The position numbers and the translations under genes are program-made. A model generated the notes under the pieces. The model had not been told where the DNA came from, did no database searches, and saw nothing but the letters and a program-made list of their open reading frames with translations. A stretch of 64,000 nt of DNA from the NCBI GenBank assembly GCA_015179125.1, contig WHVA01000587.1, positions 1 through 64,000 on the forward strand, given 5' to 3'. Below, in pieces: positions 1 to 11,535 of this stretch. Positions within the stretch are counted from its first letter, which is position 1; each line of letters starts with the position of its first letter. Source of the DNA: Gautieria morchelliformis (taxonomy: Eukaryota; Basidiomycota; Agaricomycetes; Gomphales; Gomphaceae).

Positions 1-1703
1 CCAAGGGGCATCGCGCGTGACGCGCGGGAGAGCCCCTCCGGACATCCATGACCTCAAGAAGGAGGTCAAGGAATTGGAACACGCGGTTGAAGACCCGACA
101 ACGTGCTCGAAACCGAGCGCGCCAGAATAAAAGAACTTGAGGAGCAGCTGATGCAGCGCAGCTCCAGCTCAAGTTCGCTCACGCAGCCTCAAAAAGGCCG
201 CGCCATGACCCAGCCACTGACCCAGTGGCCGGGCCATCATCACCTCGCGCGACGGCGCCTTTGCCGGCGCGTGCAACATCGGGGCTAGCGTCCCGATTGT
301 CGACCCCGACCCCGACAATGACAACGACGGAAGGGCATAGCGCGCCTTCCAACTCTGCGTACGGTGTCCCAGAAGGATGGGAGTCAGACTCGTCCGTCTG
401 GAAGACGTACGACCTAGAAAGGGCACAGCGGCTGGCAGAGCAGCCAAAGAAAAAGCGCAAGAAATTGCGCGGCACCCCCCAACACCGTCAATGGGCTAGC
501 CATTGCGAGGGAAAGCACGATTAGCGCTTACCTAGCGGCGTCATCGTCGCACACTGTCAACGACCCCGCCTTCAACGGCGGATAGCACAGATCGAGGCCC
601 AGTACATCGGGCCTGGCGTGGCCCTGCCTCCACCGGCGGGGACAGTTCACCCTCCCTACCCAGGGGAGGGGACGCTCATCCCACTCGGAGATCCACCGAT
701 CTCCGAGATGGGCCTCCTACCACGGCCGGTATGAAAGGCCCAACAGCGTCGTACTCAATGGTACGACGTCTGCCCGCTCGACGACCCACGCTTCGTCGAA
801 CTCATAGCGCGGGCAAAAGAAACGCCACAGCTCACGCATACGCGCGAGATGATCGGCGTATTCAAACGCATCGAGCGCGAACAACGCGCTCGCAATCCCA
901 AAAGGGATTGTCTCGTGATAGCGGGCGGTACCCCGCACGATATTGCGGCCATCCTGAAGGGTTGGATACACAACCCTGAAGGAATCCCATCCGCCATCAG
1001 TGACAACGCGGATGGCACCTTCAACCTAGACGACATGGACGTCTGGATGTGGTTGAAGGCCCTTGCGCCCCGGGTCAAAGGGGTTGCATCACCTCTCAGG
1101 GCGAGGCTACTCGACCTATTCGGCTCGACAGACCAATGGTCGAGCCTCGTCGACGCCAGGGAAGTGCTGACGCCTCAGAGCACCACCCTGCGGCTCTCCA
1201 TCACGGGCCCATTCCCTGTGGAGGGCCAAGCCGGCCCCGACATCCCCCTCGCCGAGATCGCGAGATGGTTGGCCCGCTACGTGGGGGTCACTCGCGAGCG
1301 AGTGGCACGCATTGAACACTATGTTCAACGCAGTATCACCGGCGCAGCATTCAGTGCTGCCGCCCGTGAGGGCCAACAAAAGGTCCTCGAGACCAGCCAT
1401 GTGAGGGCCGCGGTGCCACGACCCCTCACTCACGCTCAGCTCGACCAAGAGCTGGCGCGCTTCCGGCCCCCTCCTCAGACTGAGGACCCGGCCGTTGAGG
1501 CCATGCTCCGCGAGGACGCTGGCCTCATCACCCAAGCGGATACCGCCGCTAGTGGCGAGGCCGACCAGCCTCACCCCATCACCACCGATGACGCGGAGGT
1601 GCCCCCGGAGGAGTCACGCGCTCCACCGGCCCCGTACGATGACGACGTCATCGTATCGGCCACTCTAGAGGACTCCATTATGGATGACCTCTATGAGTCA
1701 TAG
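1..1703 (+). pseudogene. Broken gag-like ORF of an LTR retroelement (copy 1)
   Basis: The last uninterrupted reading segment is 735-1703. Upstream, coding-like stretches lie in shifting frames: a heptad-like charged stretch near 100-170 (ERARIKELEEQL) and a basic patch PKKKRKK near 445-465. The C-terminal half is acidic and ends in MDDLYES. The stop lies about 20 bp before a purine-rich tract and a putative LTR, so this is the last ORF before the 3' LTR. A second degraded copy at 27.14-27.75 kb shares the stretch around DLFGSTDQW (there DLFHATNQW) and the same purine tract and LTR, which supports an element origin. No protease, reverse transcriptase or integrase is visible, but the window starts inside the element, so they may lie further left. 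The gag assignment is inference from position and low-complexity composition; no zinc knuckle was seen. Confidence 0.55.
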
Positions 1704-1723
1704 TTGACCCCTATAGTTGTCTA

Positions 1724-1736
1724 TAGAAGGGGAGGG
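1724..1736 (+). other. Polypurine tract next to the 3' LTR
   Basis: The tract AGAAGGGGAGGG directly precedes the TGTAAATA start of the LTR. The same tract precedes the LTR of the second copy at 27757-27767. This is the expected plus-strand primer site for LTR retrotransposons. Confidence 0.6.
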
Positions 1737-1951
1737 TGTAAATAACCTATGTATCTACATGTACAATAGTTATTACATAATCCCAGTGGGCCCCTTAGGG
1801 ACCTACTGTATAGTTTATGCGTGGGAACTGGCCAGCGGTCCCCATCGCATCTTACTCTTACCTGTCACTACGTAGCATTCAGAATACCACTCATTGGTCA
1901 AGTTCTGTAGTGCCCTTGTGATACAAGGTCCTAAGATCGACATCCTTTACA
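1737..1951 (+). repeat. 3' LTR, about 215 bp (copy 1)
   Basis: It starts TGTAAA and ends TTTACA, a 6-bp terminal inverted repeat of the usual TG...CA type. A homologous LTR occurs at 27768-28001; both share the block beginning TTGGTCAAGTTCTG near their right ends. The right flank changes abruptly to LINE coding sequence at 1952, so the element probably inserted into a LINE. The left LTR and target duplication lie outside the window. Confidence 0.65.
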
Positions 1952-2212
1952 CTCAGCGACGATGAAACAGTGCACCACTTTCTGTTACAGTGCCCGGCGT
2001 ATAGCGAACAAAGAAAGCCACTGGAGAGGAAGCTGAGGAGAGGAGCTAGATCACTTGAAGTGCTGCTGACCAAACCGAGTAGAGCGCATGCGGAGATAGA
2101 TTAAATAGATTAGACAGAACAATCATGTTGACGGAACCTTTGTATGCATCGTCTTACATAGGGCACGGCCCCAAAAGACATAATTGGATAAAAATAAAAA
2201 AAAATAAAAACC
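1952..2212 (+). mobile_element. LINE 3'-end fragment
   Basis: Translation from about 1955 gives DDETVHHFLLQCPAY, matching the C-terminal CCHC-like knuckle of Tad1/I-type LINEs; the full LINE at 29.1-35.5 kb has KEETVRHFLLSC at the same place. The fragment ends in an A-rich tail at about 2187-2210 preceded by TTGGATAAAAAT, close to the AATGGATAAAAAT that precedes the tail of the full LINE. All upstream LINE sequence is absent here, replaced by the LTR element. Confidence 0.7.
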
Positions 2213-2604
2213 CTACTCTCACAAACTGAGCTACCGGATATCCGGATCAGTGGGCTCGGTTCGCCCAAAATGCCGGGCTATCTACGCGTGCTCAAATTTA
2301 TTGTTCTTCTCACATAAGTACAGTGGGAACATGCTTCCCCACAACGATGAGGCATTGCAAGGGGGAGATTGATACATCGCGTGGCGTGTACGAGATGTCT
2401 TCAATGGCCCAGGTCAGGGGAATCAGCTGTTCCGCTCACCTGCGGGTCCCGTCCGTGATAAGTAAGCGAAGTAATTCATTGTCGAGATCGAGATAGAATA
2501 CCTCTTTATTGTTATCAGTCGAATTAGGGAACAGATCGCGATAATCTCCCTCCTGGCTCTCATGACTCGATGCCAGCATTGGAATTATGGCGGGGGCACG
2601 GAGT

Positions 2605-2616
2605 GTGGCGCGCCAC
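2605..2616. promoter_or_regulatory. GTGGCGCGCCAC palindrome, site 1
   Basis: Perfect 12-bp palindrome about 460 bp upstream of the gene X-A ATG. It is one of seven TGGCGCGCCA occurrences between 2.6 and 17.0 kb; candidate factor-binding site by recurrence only. Confidence 0.45.
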
Positions 2617-2643
2617 TTCATGTTTGAATTCCACGGCAGTGTT

Positions 2644-2655
2644 GTGGCGCGCCAC
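2644..2655. promoter_or_regulatory. GTGGCGCGCCAC palindrome, site 2
   Basis: Second perfect 12-bp palindrome, 28 bp after site 1, so gene X-A has a closely spaced pair. Confidence 0.45.
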
Positions 2656-3016
2656 AGGTGAGTGTTGCCATGGGTTCACTGAACGCACACAGTCCAACTA
2701 TTGGGACGTCGCCATCAAAGAGTAGCAATTAATTATTAGAGGAAAATGTGCATGCATACAGAACGCAAATTTGCAAGTGTCGAGCGAAATTAATGACTCG
2801 ATCACTTACCCGTACAGACTCGGGCCGGGAACGTGGCACGGGCTCAAAAGTTAGTTTGCTTCTATTGATTATCAGGTCGAAGCTACAAACCCAGAAGCAT
2901 GCCCAAGATTGTCGCGTGCATGGTCCTTTCTGCAGGGCTGGGTGATTACGCCGTGAAGGACCCTGGCTGGCAGCTGTCAACTTGAATTGCTATCCGGATG
3001 CTGGTCCGGCTCGAGG

Positions 3017-3024
3017 TATAAAAG
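3017..3024 (+). promoter_or_regulatory. TATA box of gene X-A
   Basis: TATAAAAG lies 55 bp upstream of the ATG at 3079. The same octamer sits at the equivalent place in copies B and C, inside a block conserved upstream of all three. Confidence 0.65.
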
Positions 3025-3078
3025 ACGCGGACCAGTTAGCCAATTCCGAATCTGCAGCCACCAGCCCGAGACCAAACC

Positions 3079-4669
3079 ATGTCAATGATGTCATTCGTTC
3101 CCCATGCGAACAAGAAGGTTGTCAAGAAAGCTGAAGTAGTATGGGGTGCAGCAAATGATTACAAGGAAGGTATTCAGCAGCGGAATAAACAAGGGACCAC
3201 AGCTCCAGACATCGCGGACAGGGCTCTTAATTACGTAGAAGAGTAAGTTATCCCTTGATAACAGCCTGGATGTTTGACAAACACTTGCATGTCAAAGGGT
3301 AACGAGGCAGCTTAGGCCTTTGGAGGAAAAAGCAAAGAAGAAGAGGTAGAAAGTGTATCTGCTGACGTTGAAAGTTCTCTTAATGCATTGGGAGAGGGCA
3401 TCTCCCAAAGCAAGCGTGAATTTCACGTGAGCTATTCCGTCATTCTCTTTGATTGATGTAGAATAACCTCGGCTGTCTCCAGCAGAAGTCTGATGAAGAG
3501 ATGGAAAGTAAGTTTATAGATTACTTTTCAAGCTAAGTAGCTGATTATGTTCCCTATCCCAGGGAGAAAGGTAAATTACTATAATTGCACCTGTAAAGTT
3601 CCTGCATTATTGATGACTGTGCGATAGCGCGAAGCACGGGAAGCACGTGAACCAGAGCAAGGGTTGATCAGTAGGCCACTCATGTCTCACGGCGATATGT
3701 ATGCGTTCATCTCCTCCCTATTTGGCTGTTTTCTCTGGCCACTACACGAGCTCAGCTAGGATACGCTGATCGGTAACTTGCTCGTTTTCAGACAGAAGTG
3801 GATAGCCCAGGACAAGCTACGAAAGAAAGGGAAATCCAACTCCACATCACACTCGTCTTGCCTCCCTCTACCACCTGGAAGAACAAAGCAATATACGACA
3901 TCGGCTGCAACGCGAACTTCAACCGAATATAGGCGTACACCCAGCATCGACGTGGAGTCAGTTTCCCAAGCCAGCAGCGACCGGTACGTCAAGTGACTCC
4001 AGCGTATAATGAACTAGTTGTCATTGTCATTACTCCTGGACAGTGTCTCAATTCACAGCCGCAACACGGGCACGGGAGAGAGTAACGCGCCATCTCTCAA
4101 ACACGCACCCTATGATGACAATGCCTGGAAGCCTGGTCATGTTCGTCAACACACGGAGGCGTTTGGCCCCGACAGTTCACGAAGGTAAGCACTCATCTCA
4201 CCGACGATGTATTACTGCCACTTTCTGAGATGGAATTTATTACCCACAGTGGTTATGGACACAGTCAAGCCAATCTCGGACGTGTCGCGTCCAGTAGTAG
4301 TTCTAGGAGGTAAGCATTGATGGATTGGGGCCAAGTTCATTTGCCAATATTCACGTTGTGCAGGGACAGCCATGGACGACACGTCAGTCAAAGTTCTAGC
4401 TCGCACCACATCACGTCAGTACATGGTATCAGCCTGTGCCCGGAGTAACATTTAACAATTCCCCAAGCAGCGGGAATCAGGCGCACGCAGGTCCTTCAAA
4501 CTACCAGCAAGGTTACAGTATACAGACAACGTATGTCCAGCTTAATCGTACCGCGTCTTCTGCTTCATACTCATATCTGTCGAGGTCTTCGCTAACACCG
4601 CAGGCTCGTGTCCCTCATTCGGAGCATAGTGAGGAAGATACGGATGATGAGTACGACATATCAGTATGA
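3079..4669 (+). pseudogene. Gene X copy A, unknown protein, one frameshift
   Basis: Same ten-exon architecture as copy B: 3079-3242, 3298-3426, 3483-3507, 3563-3570, 3628-3698, 3792-3983, 4044-4184, 4250-4309, 4364-4414, 4468-4669. All exon phases agree with copy B except exon 2, which is 129 nt instead of 130. The frame therefore meets TAG at 3347 and resumes one base off in a Lys/Glu-rich stretch (then SVSADVESSLNAL). A poor alternative acceptor at about 3332 could rescue the frame. The rest is open and ends in the acidic tail EEDTDDEYDISV. Either a recent pseudogene, an alternatively spliced gene, or a sequence error. No known domain recognised. Confidence 0.6.
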
Positions 4670-6013
4670 TTTCCACGACTGTGCCAGCTGACCATTATGC
4701 AGCAGCTCAGAGGAACCATTCGGACATTCTTACCCTTCCTCTACGACCCTACCCAGGCATGAGATTTCTCACGACATTAATGCGTTGATCATTGTGTGCT
4801 AACTGCAAATTTCAGTCACCTGCAGTCTGGTAGCTTGGCCCGTCGTTAATAGACTTCAAGCTGCCATGGCCCGGGTGGTGTCACGGGTTCGAATGATCAT
4901 TTCTGTGCCGATAATGAGCTCAACTGAGATACCGTAGTCTCACCCACCTACCATTTCAGAAAGACCCTATTCCCTCTCTCATATGCACCATGTCTATTCT
5001 CTGGCCTGATTCACGTGGGCTATTTGTGCTCTGTTTCTTGGATCTAACATGCTCTCGAAGTTTGAATATATGTCCCATTCATAACATCTATGTTTCTGAC
5101 TATGATTAACCTAACCAAGAAGAAGAAGTCACGAAAGGTCCCGAGTTCTCGATCCTATTTAGAGACCCAAGGGGTATGAGCTGGTGACTTCATCAGTACT
5201 CTACTAGCTTAGCTGTACTTATCATAGGCTAGGGAGTTATCGCATTGAGCTCTATATACAATACACGCGGCTGCGAAATGTTTTACATACACTGTCCTGA
5301 ACGCAGCTTCGATTAGTGGCAGATAACCTGGAATCATCATAGTGGCATGAGGCTTAGGGATTCAAGAAAGTCAGTAAGTGCGAGGCGGCTTATGGCTCTC
5401 GCTTGTGAACATGGACTACTGACCCATTCTTGGCTTGCTTGCATGCATATGCTTACTTAACCTTGATGTACAGGTATGTCCGAAAGCTTGATGCATAATG
5501 TCTCTAGAATAAGAGGGTGGTCTCACTCACAGTGATCAGTGACGTACGTGCCACCACAGATGTCAGCGATGTAATGAGCTCATCAGGGAACCACTGTCTG
5601 TAATACATTGTCTATAATACATTCAATGTCCTGGAAATTTCACTGATGAGCCACCCGTGGTCCGGCGTACTAAGAAGTGTCTCATGCTGATGGCCGCCAT
5701 AACTTCCGTGCTGTCATGGCGCGCCAATGGAGTTACTGCAAGTATTGCGCACACTTAGGACAAGACCCGCGGTATACTTGATGAGGTGGTACAGCTGAAT
5801 CCCGGCATGGGCAGTACTGGTGACTAGTGAAGAGTGTAGTGGTTCACTCATCGAAACGCGATCAGAGGCTGAGGATACTCTAGTGAAGCGCCCGTCGATG
5901 TGCCGTGGTTGGTTTATGTAAATGGGCGTGCGTGTGTTCCATAAGCGGTGTTTCTATATATATATGTACGGGACACTGTGTGTGACAACGTTCGAAGTGT
6001 CCCAGTCGCCCGA
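4670..6013 (+). other. Gene X-A 3' flank and spacer to kinase K1
   Basis: No gene is seen. The first 700 bp are conserved downstream of copies B (10600-11220) and C (18976-19690). The part at about 5440-5690 recurs in inverted orientation at 14790-14985. A TGGCGCGCCA site lies at 5717-5726, about 290 bp upstream of the K1 start. Confidence 0.5.
5717..5726. promoter_or_regulatory. TGGCGCGCCA palindrome, site 3 (upstream of K1)
   Basis: Ten-base palindrome in the context ATGGCGCGCCAA. It lies upstream of the kinase rather than gene X, so both module genes have the site. Confidence 0.4.
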
Positions 6014-7481
6014 ATGTACGACGAGCCTTATTCACTATTCGACGATGAAATGAAGTGGGTTGAGCTACAACCATACTTGCTATCCCGAGGGTACCAGCTC
6101 CGCCCTAGGTACCAACCTGGCTGGGTTGGTTCCTGGAAGGCGAATGATGGCATTCCGTTATACCACGAAGACTCGCGTCCAACCAGGGTGCGTCCGACCA
6201 ATGTCTCACTATTCCATGTTAACTGACCGAATTTATGCTAGTATATGGATGTGATAGATGCGAGGCGGGTCGAGGATGATGCCAAAGTCATTCTAAAGCG
6301 GGCCCCCACCACTACCCAAGAATTACCCATTGCTCGCTATCTTTCTTCGGAAGCGTTGTTGTCAGATCCCCGAAATCGCGCTGTCCGTATATTAGACGTG
6401 ATACCCTTACCTGGCGACGATGAATGGGTCTTACTGGTAATGCCATACCTCAGACAATTCGATGATCCCCATTTCCAATTTCGGGCAGAATGTGTAGAGT
6501 TTTTCCGGCAATCGCTCCAGGTAGGCCTTAACCTCGTCTTTGGAAGCACTTGTTGAACATATCTGCAGGGACTAGAATTCATGCATGAACACAATGTGGC
6601 CCACAGGTGAATCACTTACATATACCATCTGACTTTTTATCTCATGCGCGCGTTTGGGTAGAGATGCATGTCATGGAAATATCATGATGGACTCGAGCAG
6701 ACTGATTCCCAAAGGGTTTCATTTTACTAACCAGTGGTCACATACTGGCGTCCCATCCGCCGAGGGATTTACATATACCACCCGCTTAGCCGTGGCTCCA
6801 GTGGATTATTTCTTCATTGATTTTGGCCTCTCTACATGGTTCGCAAGCTTCGAAGACAGGCACCTGGTGACAGGCATGGCATGCCAGAATAAAAAGGTGC
6901 CAGAACTGTCGTATGCCATTCCTTACGACCCCTTCAAAGTGGACATTTACCATTTGGGAGGCGTTTTTGTAGAATTAGTCGAGGTGTGTAGCTCCTTGTC
7001 GATATATAATATCTTTGCTCACAGACACAGAATTATCATGATCTTAGTGTATTCCAGCCGCTTGCGACTGCCATGATGCACCAAGATCCGTCGCAACGAC
7101 CTGATGCATCTTCGGCCCTGGCTCAGTTTGAACGCATCGCATCTGGACTTGGATCTCGGGCACTAAATTCTCGAGTGTTACTGTACAAGAAGTCGCTCTA
7201 CGCGCGGATGTGCAGGAGGGTACGGGAACATCTGGTGTACTCGGTTTGTTTGACTTTTATCTCCCCTCTTTTTTCCAAAAACCTTACTGTTGTATTAATC
7301 CCAGGAAGGGGATGAAGAAGCGAAAGGATGTTTGCTTCGTATGTTGTCTCGGATCATAATTCGGCGAAAGAACCCAGAGTCGGAAAAAGGAAACTCGTCC
7401 ACGGCTAGTGCTACAACATACGGCGCCTCAAAAACCAAGTCAGTGCTACCGTTCCACGAGAAAACAATACAGGGGCCATGA
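6014..7481 (+). CDS. Kinase K1, fungal protein-kinase-like protein (intact)
   Basis: Six exons give a continuous frame of about 402 residues: 6014-6187, 6242-6520, 6569-6606, 6662-6983, 7025-7243, 7305-7481. Visible kinase features are the lysine in VILKR (about residue 72), the catalytic loop HRDACHGNIMMD split by intron 3, FIDFGLS for the magnesium-binding loop, and PYDPFKVDIYHLG in the C-lobe. The order and the N-terminal region (YLLSRGYQLRPRYQPGW) match a kinase family I know from Agaricomycete genomes; substrate is unknown. HRD Asp and Asn, DFG Asp and the lysine are all kept, so activity is plausible. The ATG is chosen because copies K3 and K4 keep an ATG at the same place (CGAATGCGCGAGCC). 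An in-frame ATG at 5948 would add 22 residues. Exon borders were deduced by frame and homology between copies. Confidence 0.8.
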
Positions 7482-8100
7482 GACTTGGTGGTAACGTCTC
7501 TTTCTGATTTTGTTGTTGTAACCTTTCAGAACAATTGATTGCAAACATGAGCATTCTCCAGCTCCACGTAAGTAGGCAGAGTCGCTACCGATATCCTGTG
7601 CTTGATTCCGATGGAACCCGTACGAGAGGCTTGAGTATGTATAATGGAGATATGTAAGGTACGAGTGGTTGCGTGGCCTTGCTCTTGGAACGAATGCGCC
7701 AGAGGAAGTGTTCCGAGCCTTCTCGCTTCATTTATATATCTCCAACCGTGCCTAAGGCTCCGTCGATGCACGCGAACCACGGCTGGAAGGCAATCTCAAT
7801 CTCACTAACATCCTGATGCCTCAATAATATTATTTCTAACTGAATACCCGCGCAAATACACCACGCACTCCAAAGTTTCCCTCTTTCAATGTATGGCGAC
7901 TGCAGCCTCAGTATCCTCCTCCCCCCATGACTGTCGCATTGCCCCACCGGCCAAGGCTTCGGCCCATGCGCCAGTGGATCAAATGTCTTTGCCGCCGCCG
8001 AGTTCTATATCAGGATCCCGCATCCGTATCTTGATGTCTTGCAACGATTTCCCCTATTCATCGTTCAATTCTACCCTACCAAGCACCGTTCCGTGTCTGG
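7482..8100. other. Spacer with no supported gene
   Basis: Several small open frames on both strands have no recognisable motif and no conservation in the other modules. Nothing further can be supported here. Confidence 0.3.
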
Positions 8101-8908
8101 GAGCTGCTCGGATAAGTGGCCTCAATGCCGGGCTACCTATGCATGCTCGATATCACTTGCTCTCTTCTTTTCACATACAGCAGGAACATGCTTCCCCACA
8201 CTGACCAAGGGGGAGATCGATACATCGCGTGGTGTGTACGAGATCGTGCAGGCTTTGACGTCCGATTAAGAAGAGTCTTCAATAGCTCAGGTCAGGGAAT
8301 TCAGTTGTACCGCTCGCTTGGAGTTGCGAGTCCCGTGATAAGTAAGCGAAGTAATTCATTGTGGAGATGGAATGCCACTTATATCGTTATCAATCGAATT
8401 GGGGAACAGATCGCGATAATCTCCCTCCAGAGTCCCATGGCTCAATGACAGCATGCATTGAAATTGTGGCAACCAGCGTGGGTCTCTTCTGGGCACTGTC
8501 AGTACCACGGGCCACGGAGTCCAACTTGGGCTGTGTATACATGTACTATGGTCTTTGCCCATTGACTACTAATAATATTAAAATTGTTACTTCTTGATGG
8601 CGACGTCTCATATATAGTTGGACTCTGCATTCAGTGAACCCACGCTAAGAAGGGGGTCTGACTCACCCTCACCTGTGGCGCGCCACAACGCTCCTTACGG
8701 AACCTCGGGTGAGACGCCGGTGGCTCAAAAGTCAGTTCGCTTGTAACAGCGAACTATTGATTATCAGGTCGAAGCTACAAACCCCAGAAGCATAGATTGT
8801 CCCGTGCGTGGTCCTTTCTGCAGGGCTGAGTGAATGCAGTGTGCACCGTCAACCCTGGCTGGCAGCTGTCAACTTGAATTGCTATTCGGATGCTGGTCCG
8901 GTTCGAGG
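8101..8908 (+). promoter_or_regulatory. Upstream block of gene X-B ('R' region)
   Basis: Diverged copy of the block at 2213-3016. It contains the shared ATCGCGTGG and GTGATAAGTAAGC landmarks, a GTGGCGCGCCAC palindrome at 8675-8686, and the block from about 8770 conserved up to the TATA box. No gene seen. Confidence 0.5.
8675..8686. promoter_or_regulatory. GTGGCGCGCCAC palindrome, site 4
   Basis: Perfect 12-bp palindrome about 290 bp upstream of the gene X-B start codon. Confidence 0.45.
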
Positions 8909-8916
8909 TATAAAAG
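8909..8916 (+). promoter_or_regulatory. TATA box of gene X-B
   Basis: TATAAAAG, 62 bp upstream of the ATG at 8979, inside the conserved proximal block. Confidence 0.65.
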
Positions 8917-8978
8917 ACGCGAACCAGTTCGCTATTCCGAATCTGCAGCCACTAGTGACCATAGCTGAACGGTGCACC

Positions 8979-10599
8979 ATGATCTTCCCGGGCCATGCGA
9001 ACAAAAAATCTCTCAGGACACTTCACGCAACACGGGGGAGCGCTGTAGATTACAAGGCATGTGTTCAGCAGCGGGTTGAAGCAGGGACCACAACTCCAGA
9101 CATCGCAGACAGGTCTTTTCGTTACATAGACCGGTAAGCCATCCCCATAGAATGTCCCTGGATGTTTGACAGACACATCGAAGGATAACGCGTGATCTCA
9201 AACCTGTCGAGCAAGACTTAAAAAAGAAGTGGTGGAACACAGTGCCTGATAGTGTTGGATCTTCTCTTCAGGGATTACAAGAGGACATCTCCAGAAGTAG
9301 GCGTGACTTTCAAGTGAGCTACCCCTTTGTCATCCTCTTTGATGGATGTAGAATAAGCTCGACCGTCTCCAGGAAAGGTCTGATGGAGAGATGGAAAGTA
9401 AGTTTATAGAGTTCTTGTCAAGCTAGCTGATTATGTTTCGCTATCCCAAGGGAGAAAGGTATTTTACTATAACTGCACGTGCAAAGTTCTTGCATCATTG
9501 ACGACTACTCGATAGCGTGAAGCAGAGCAAGCGTTGATCAATAGGCCAACCATGCCTTACAGCGATGTGTATGCATTCATCTCCTCCTCAATTGGCTGTT
9601 TTCTCTGGCCACTACACAAGCTCAGTTGGGCCACGCTGATCGGTACCTTTTTCGTTTTCAGAGAGAAGATGCTAGCCAAGGAGAAGCCACCAGAGAAAGG
9701 GAAATCTACCTCCAATCCACAGTTGTCCTCCTCTTCTCCTCTTCCTGCCTCTTCTCCCGCCGCACGGAGGGAACGAACGTCGAAATCCTTGGGCCTCCCG
9801 CCACCGCCTGGACGAACAAATCAATATACGACATCGGCTGCAACGCGAACTTCGACCGAATCTAGGCTTACACCCAGCATCGACGTGGAGTCAGTTTCCC
9901 AAGCCAGCAGCGACCGGTACGTCAAGTGACTCCAGCGTATAATGAACTAGTTGTCATTGTCATTACTCCTGGACAGTGTCTCAATTCACAGCCGCAACAC
10001 GGGGGAGAGTAACGCGCCATCTCTCAAACACGCACCCTATGATGACAATGCCTGGAAGCCTGGTCATGTTCGTCAACACACGGAGGCGTTTGGCCCCGAC
10101 AGTTCACGAAGGTAAGCACTCATCTCACCGACGATGTATTACTGCCACTTTCTGAGATGGAATTTATTACCCACAGTGGTTATGGACACAGTCAAGCCAA
10201 TCTCGGACGTGTCGCGTCCAGTAGTAGTTCTAGGAGGTAAGCATTGATGGATTGGGGCCAAGTTCGTTTGCCAATATTCACTTTGCGCAGGGACATCCAT
10301 GTACGACACGTCAGTCAAAGTTCTGGCTCGCACCACATCACGTCAGTACATGGTAGTCAGTCTGTGCCCAGAGCGTGACATTTAACAATTCCCCGAGCAG
10401 CGGGAATCAGGCGCACGCAGGTCCTTCCAACTATCAGCAAGGTTACGGTATACAGACAACGTATGTCCAGCTTAATCGTACCGCGTCTTCTGCTTCATAC
10501 TCATATCTGTCGAGGTCTTCGCTAACACCGCAGGCTCGTGTCCCTCATTCGGAGCATAGTGAGGAAGATACGGATGATGAGTATGACATACCAGTATGA
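8979..10599 (+). CDS. Gene X copy B, unknown 357-residue protein (intact)
   Basis: Ten exons read as one frame: 8979-9133, 9184-9313, 9373-9397, 9451-9458, 9516-9568, 9662-9916, 9977-10111, 10177-10236, 10291-10341, 10398-10599 (1074 nt, 357 residues). Phases agree at every junction, and the three copies keep the same phases apart from the lesions noted for A and C. Exon 4 is an 8-nt microexon; skipping it causes an immediate stop. The product has a basic N-terminal part, a short Lys/Glu/Arg stretch, a long Ser/Thr/Pro-rich middle with LPPPPGR, then Gly/Ser/Gln/His-rich sequence and an acidic tail EEDTDDEYDIPV. It looks largely disordered; no signal peptide, membrane segment or known domain was recognised. 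Function unknown. Alternative: exon 5 may read through (about 9534-9929 is open), giving a hydrophobic insert and a different C-terminus. Confidence 0.65.
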
Positions 10600-11535
10600 T
10601 TTCCACGACTGTGCCGGCTGACCATTATGCAGCAGCTCAGAGGAACCATTCGGTCATTCCTACCCTTCCTCGACGACCCTACCCAGGCATGAGATTTCTC
10701 ACGACATTAATGCGTTGATCATTGTGTGCTAACTGCAAATTTCAGTCACCTGCAGTCTGGTAGCTTGGCCCGTCATTAATAGACTTCAAGTTGCCATGGC
10801 CCGGGTGGTGGCACGGGTTCGGATGATCATTTCTGTGCCGATAATGAGCTCAACTGAGATACCGTAGTCTCACTCACCTGCCATTTCAGAAAGACCCTAT
10901 TCCCTCTCTCATATGCACCATGCTTATTCTCTAGTAGTAGCCTGATTCACGTGGGCTATTTGTGCTTTATTTCTTGGATCTAACATGCTCTCGAAGTTTG
11001 AATATATGCCCCATTCATAACATCTACCTTTCTGACTATGGATTGATTTAATCAGGAAGTCACGAAAGGTCTCGATGGTGGCTTCATCAGTACTCTACTA
11101 TCTGTATCGTAGGATCCGGACTAGCTACTACTACTAGGGAATTATCAAATTGAGCTCTATAGACAAGAACCATGCACGCGGCAATAAACACCTGCGAAAT
11201 GCTTCTCGCGTTTGGCAGATACTTATAGAAAACTTGGAAGTTCACTAAGTATACCATTGGTAAGGGCTAATTCCCGAAGTACCGGGATCATCCGGGTTTG
11301 CCGGAGTTCGAGCGCTGCTACCAGGTTCTCGATTTTGTCCTGATGTGGTCTGCCAAATATCAGATTCTTTGAAGGTTTGTTTGGTTTACATGAATTGTTT
11401 TGACCCAAATCCTCCCCCATGGATGGTTTCTCAATAGCCTGAGAATTTACATGTAGTACTCGTATGCCGACATCTCCTCGTATTCCACTTTGGTTGATCA
11501 AAACCCGAATCCATCCATCAACTGTCTACTGGATG
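10600..11535. other. Gene X-B 3' flank and spacer
   Basis: 10600-11220 is the conserved gene X downstream flank, shared with copies A and C, and stops matching them near 11220. The rest up to the membrane gene has no supported feature. Confidence 0.45.

Larger units (their letters stand above)
2213..3016 (+). promoter_or_regulatory. Upstream block of gene X-A (duplicated 'R' region)
   Basis: No convincing gene is seen. The block is shared, diverged, with 8.1-8.9 kb and 16.23-17.24 kb, each directly upstream of a gene X copy. Shared landmarks include ACATCGCGTGG near 2376, GTGATAAGTAAGC near 2454, the TGGCGCGCCA palindromes, and a stretch from about 2880 to the TATA box. Conservation in the last 140 bp suggests promoter sequence. 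Confidence 0.5.

Noticed and set aside
7893..8204. 103-codon Ser/Pro-rich open frame as a gene
   Set aside because: It runs into the duplicated upstream block of gene X-B, which is noncoding in the other copies.
9373..9426. Gene X ending at the stop at 9424-9426 as a 112-residue protein
   Set aside because: A strong GTAAGT donor, a branch-point-like GCTGAT and the conserved in-phase exons downstream in all three copies favour the longer gene; kept as a fallback.
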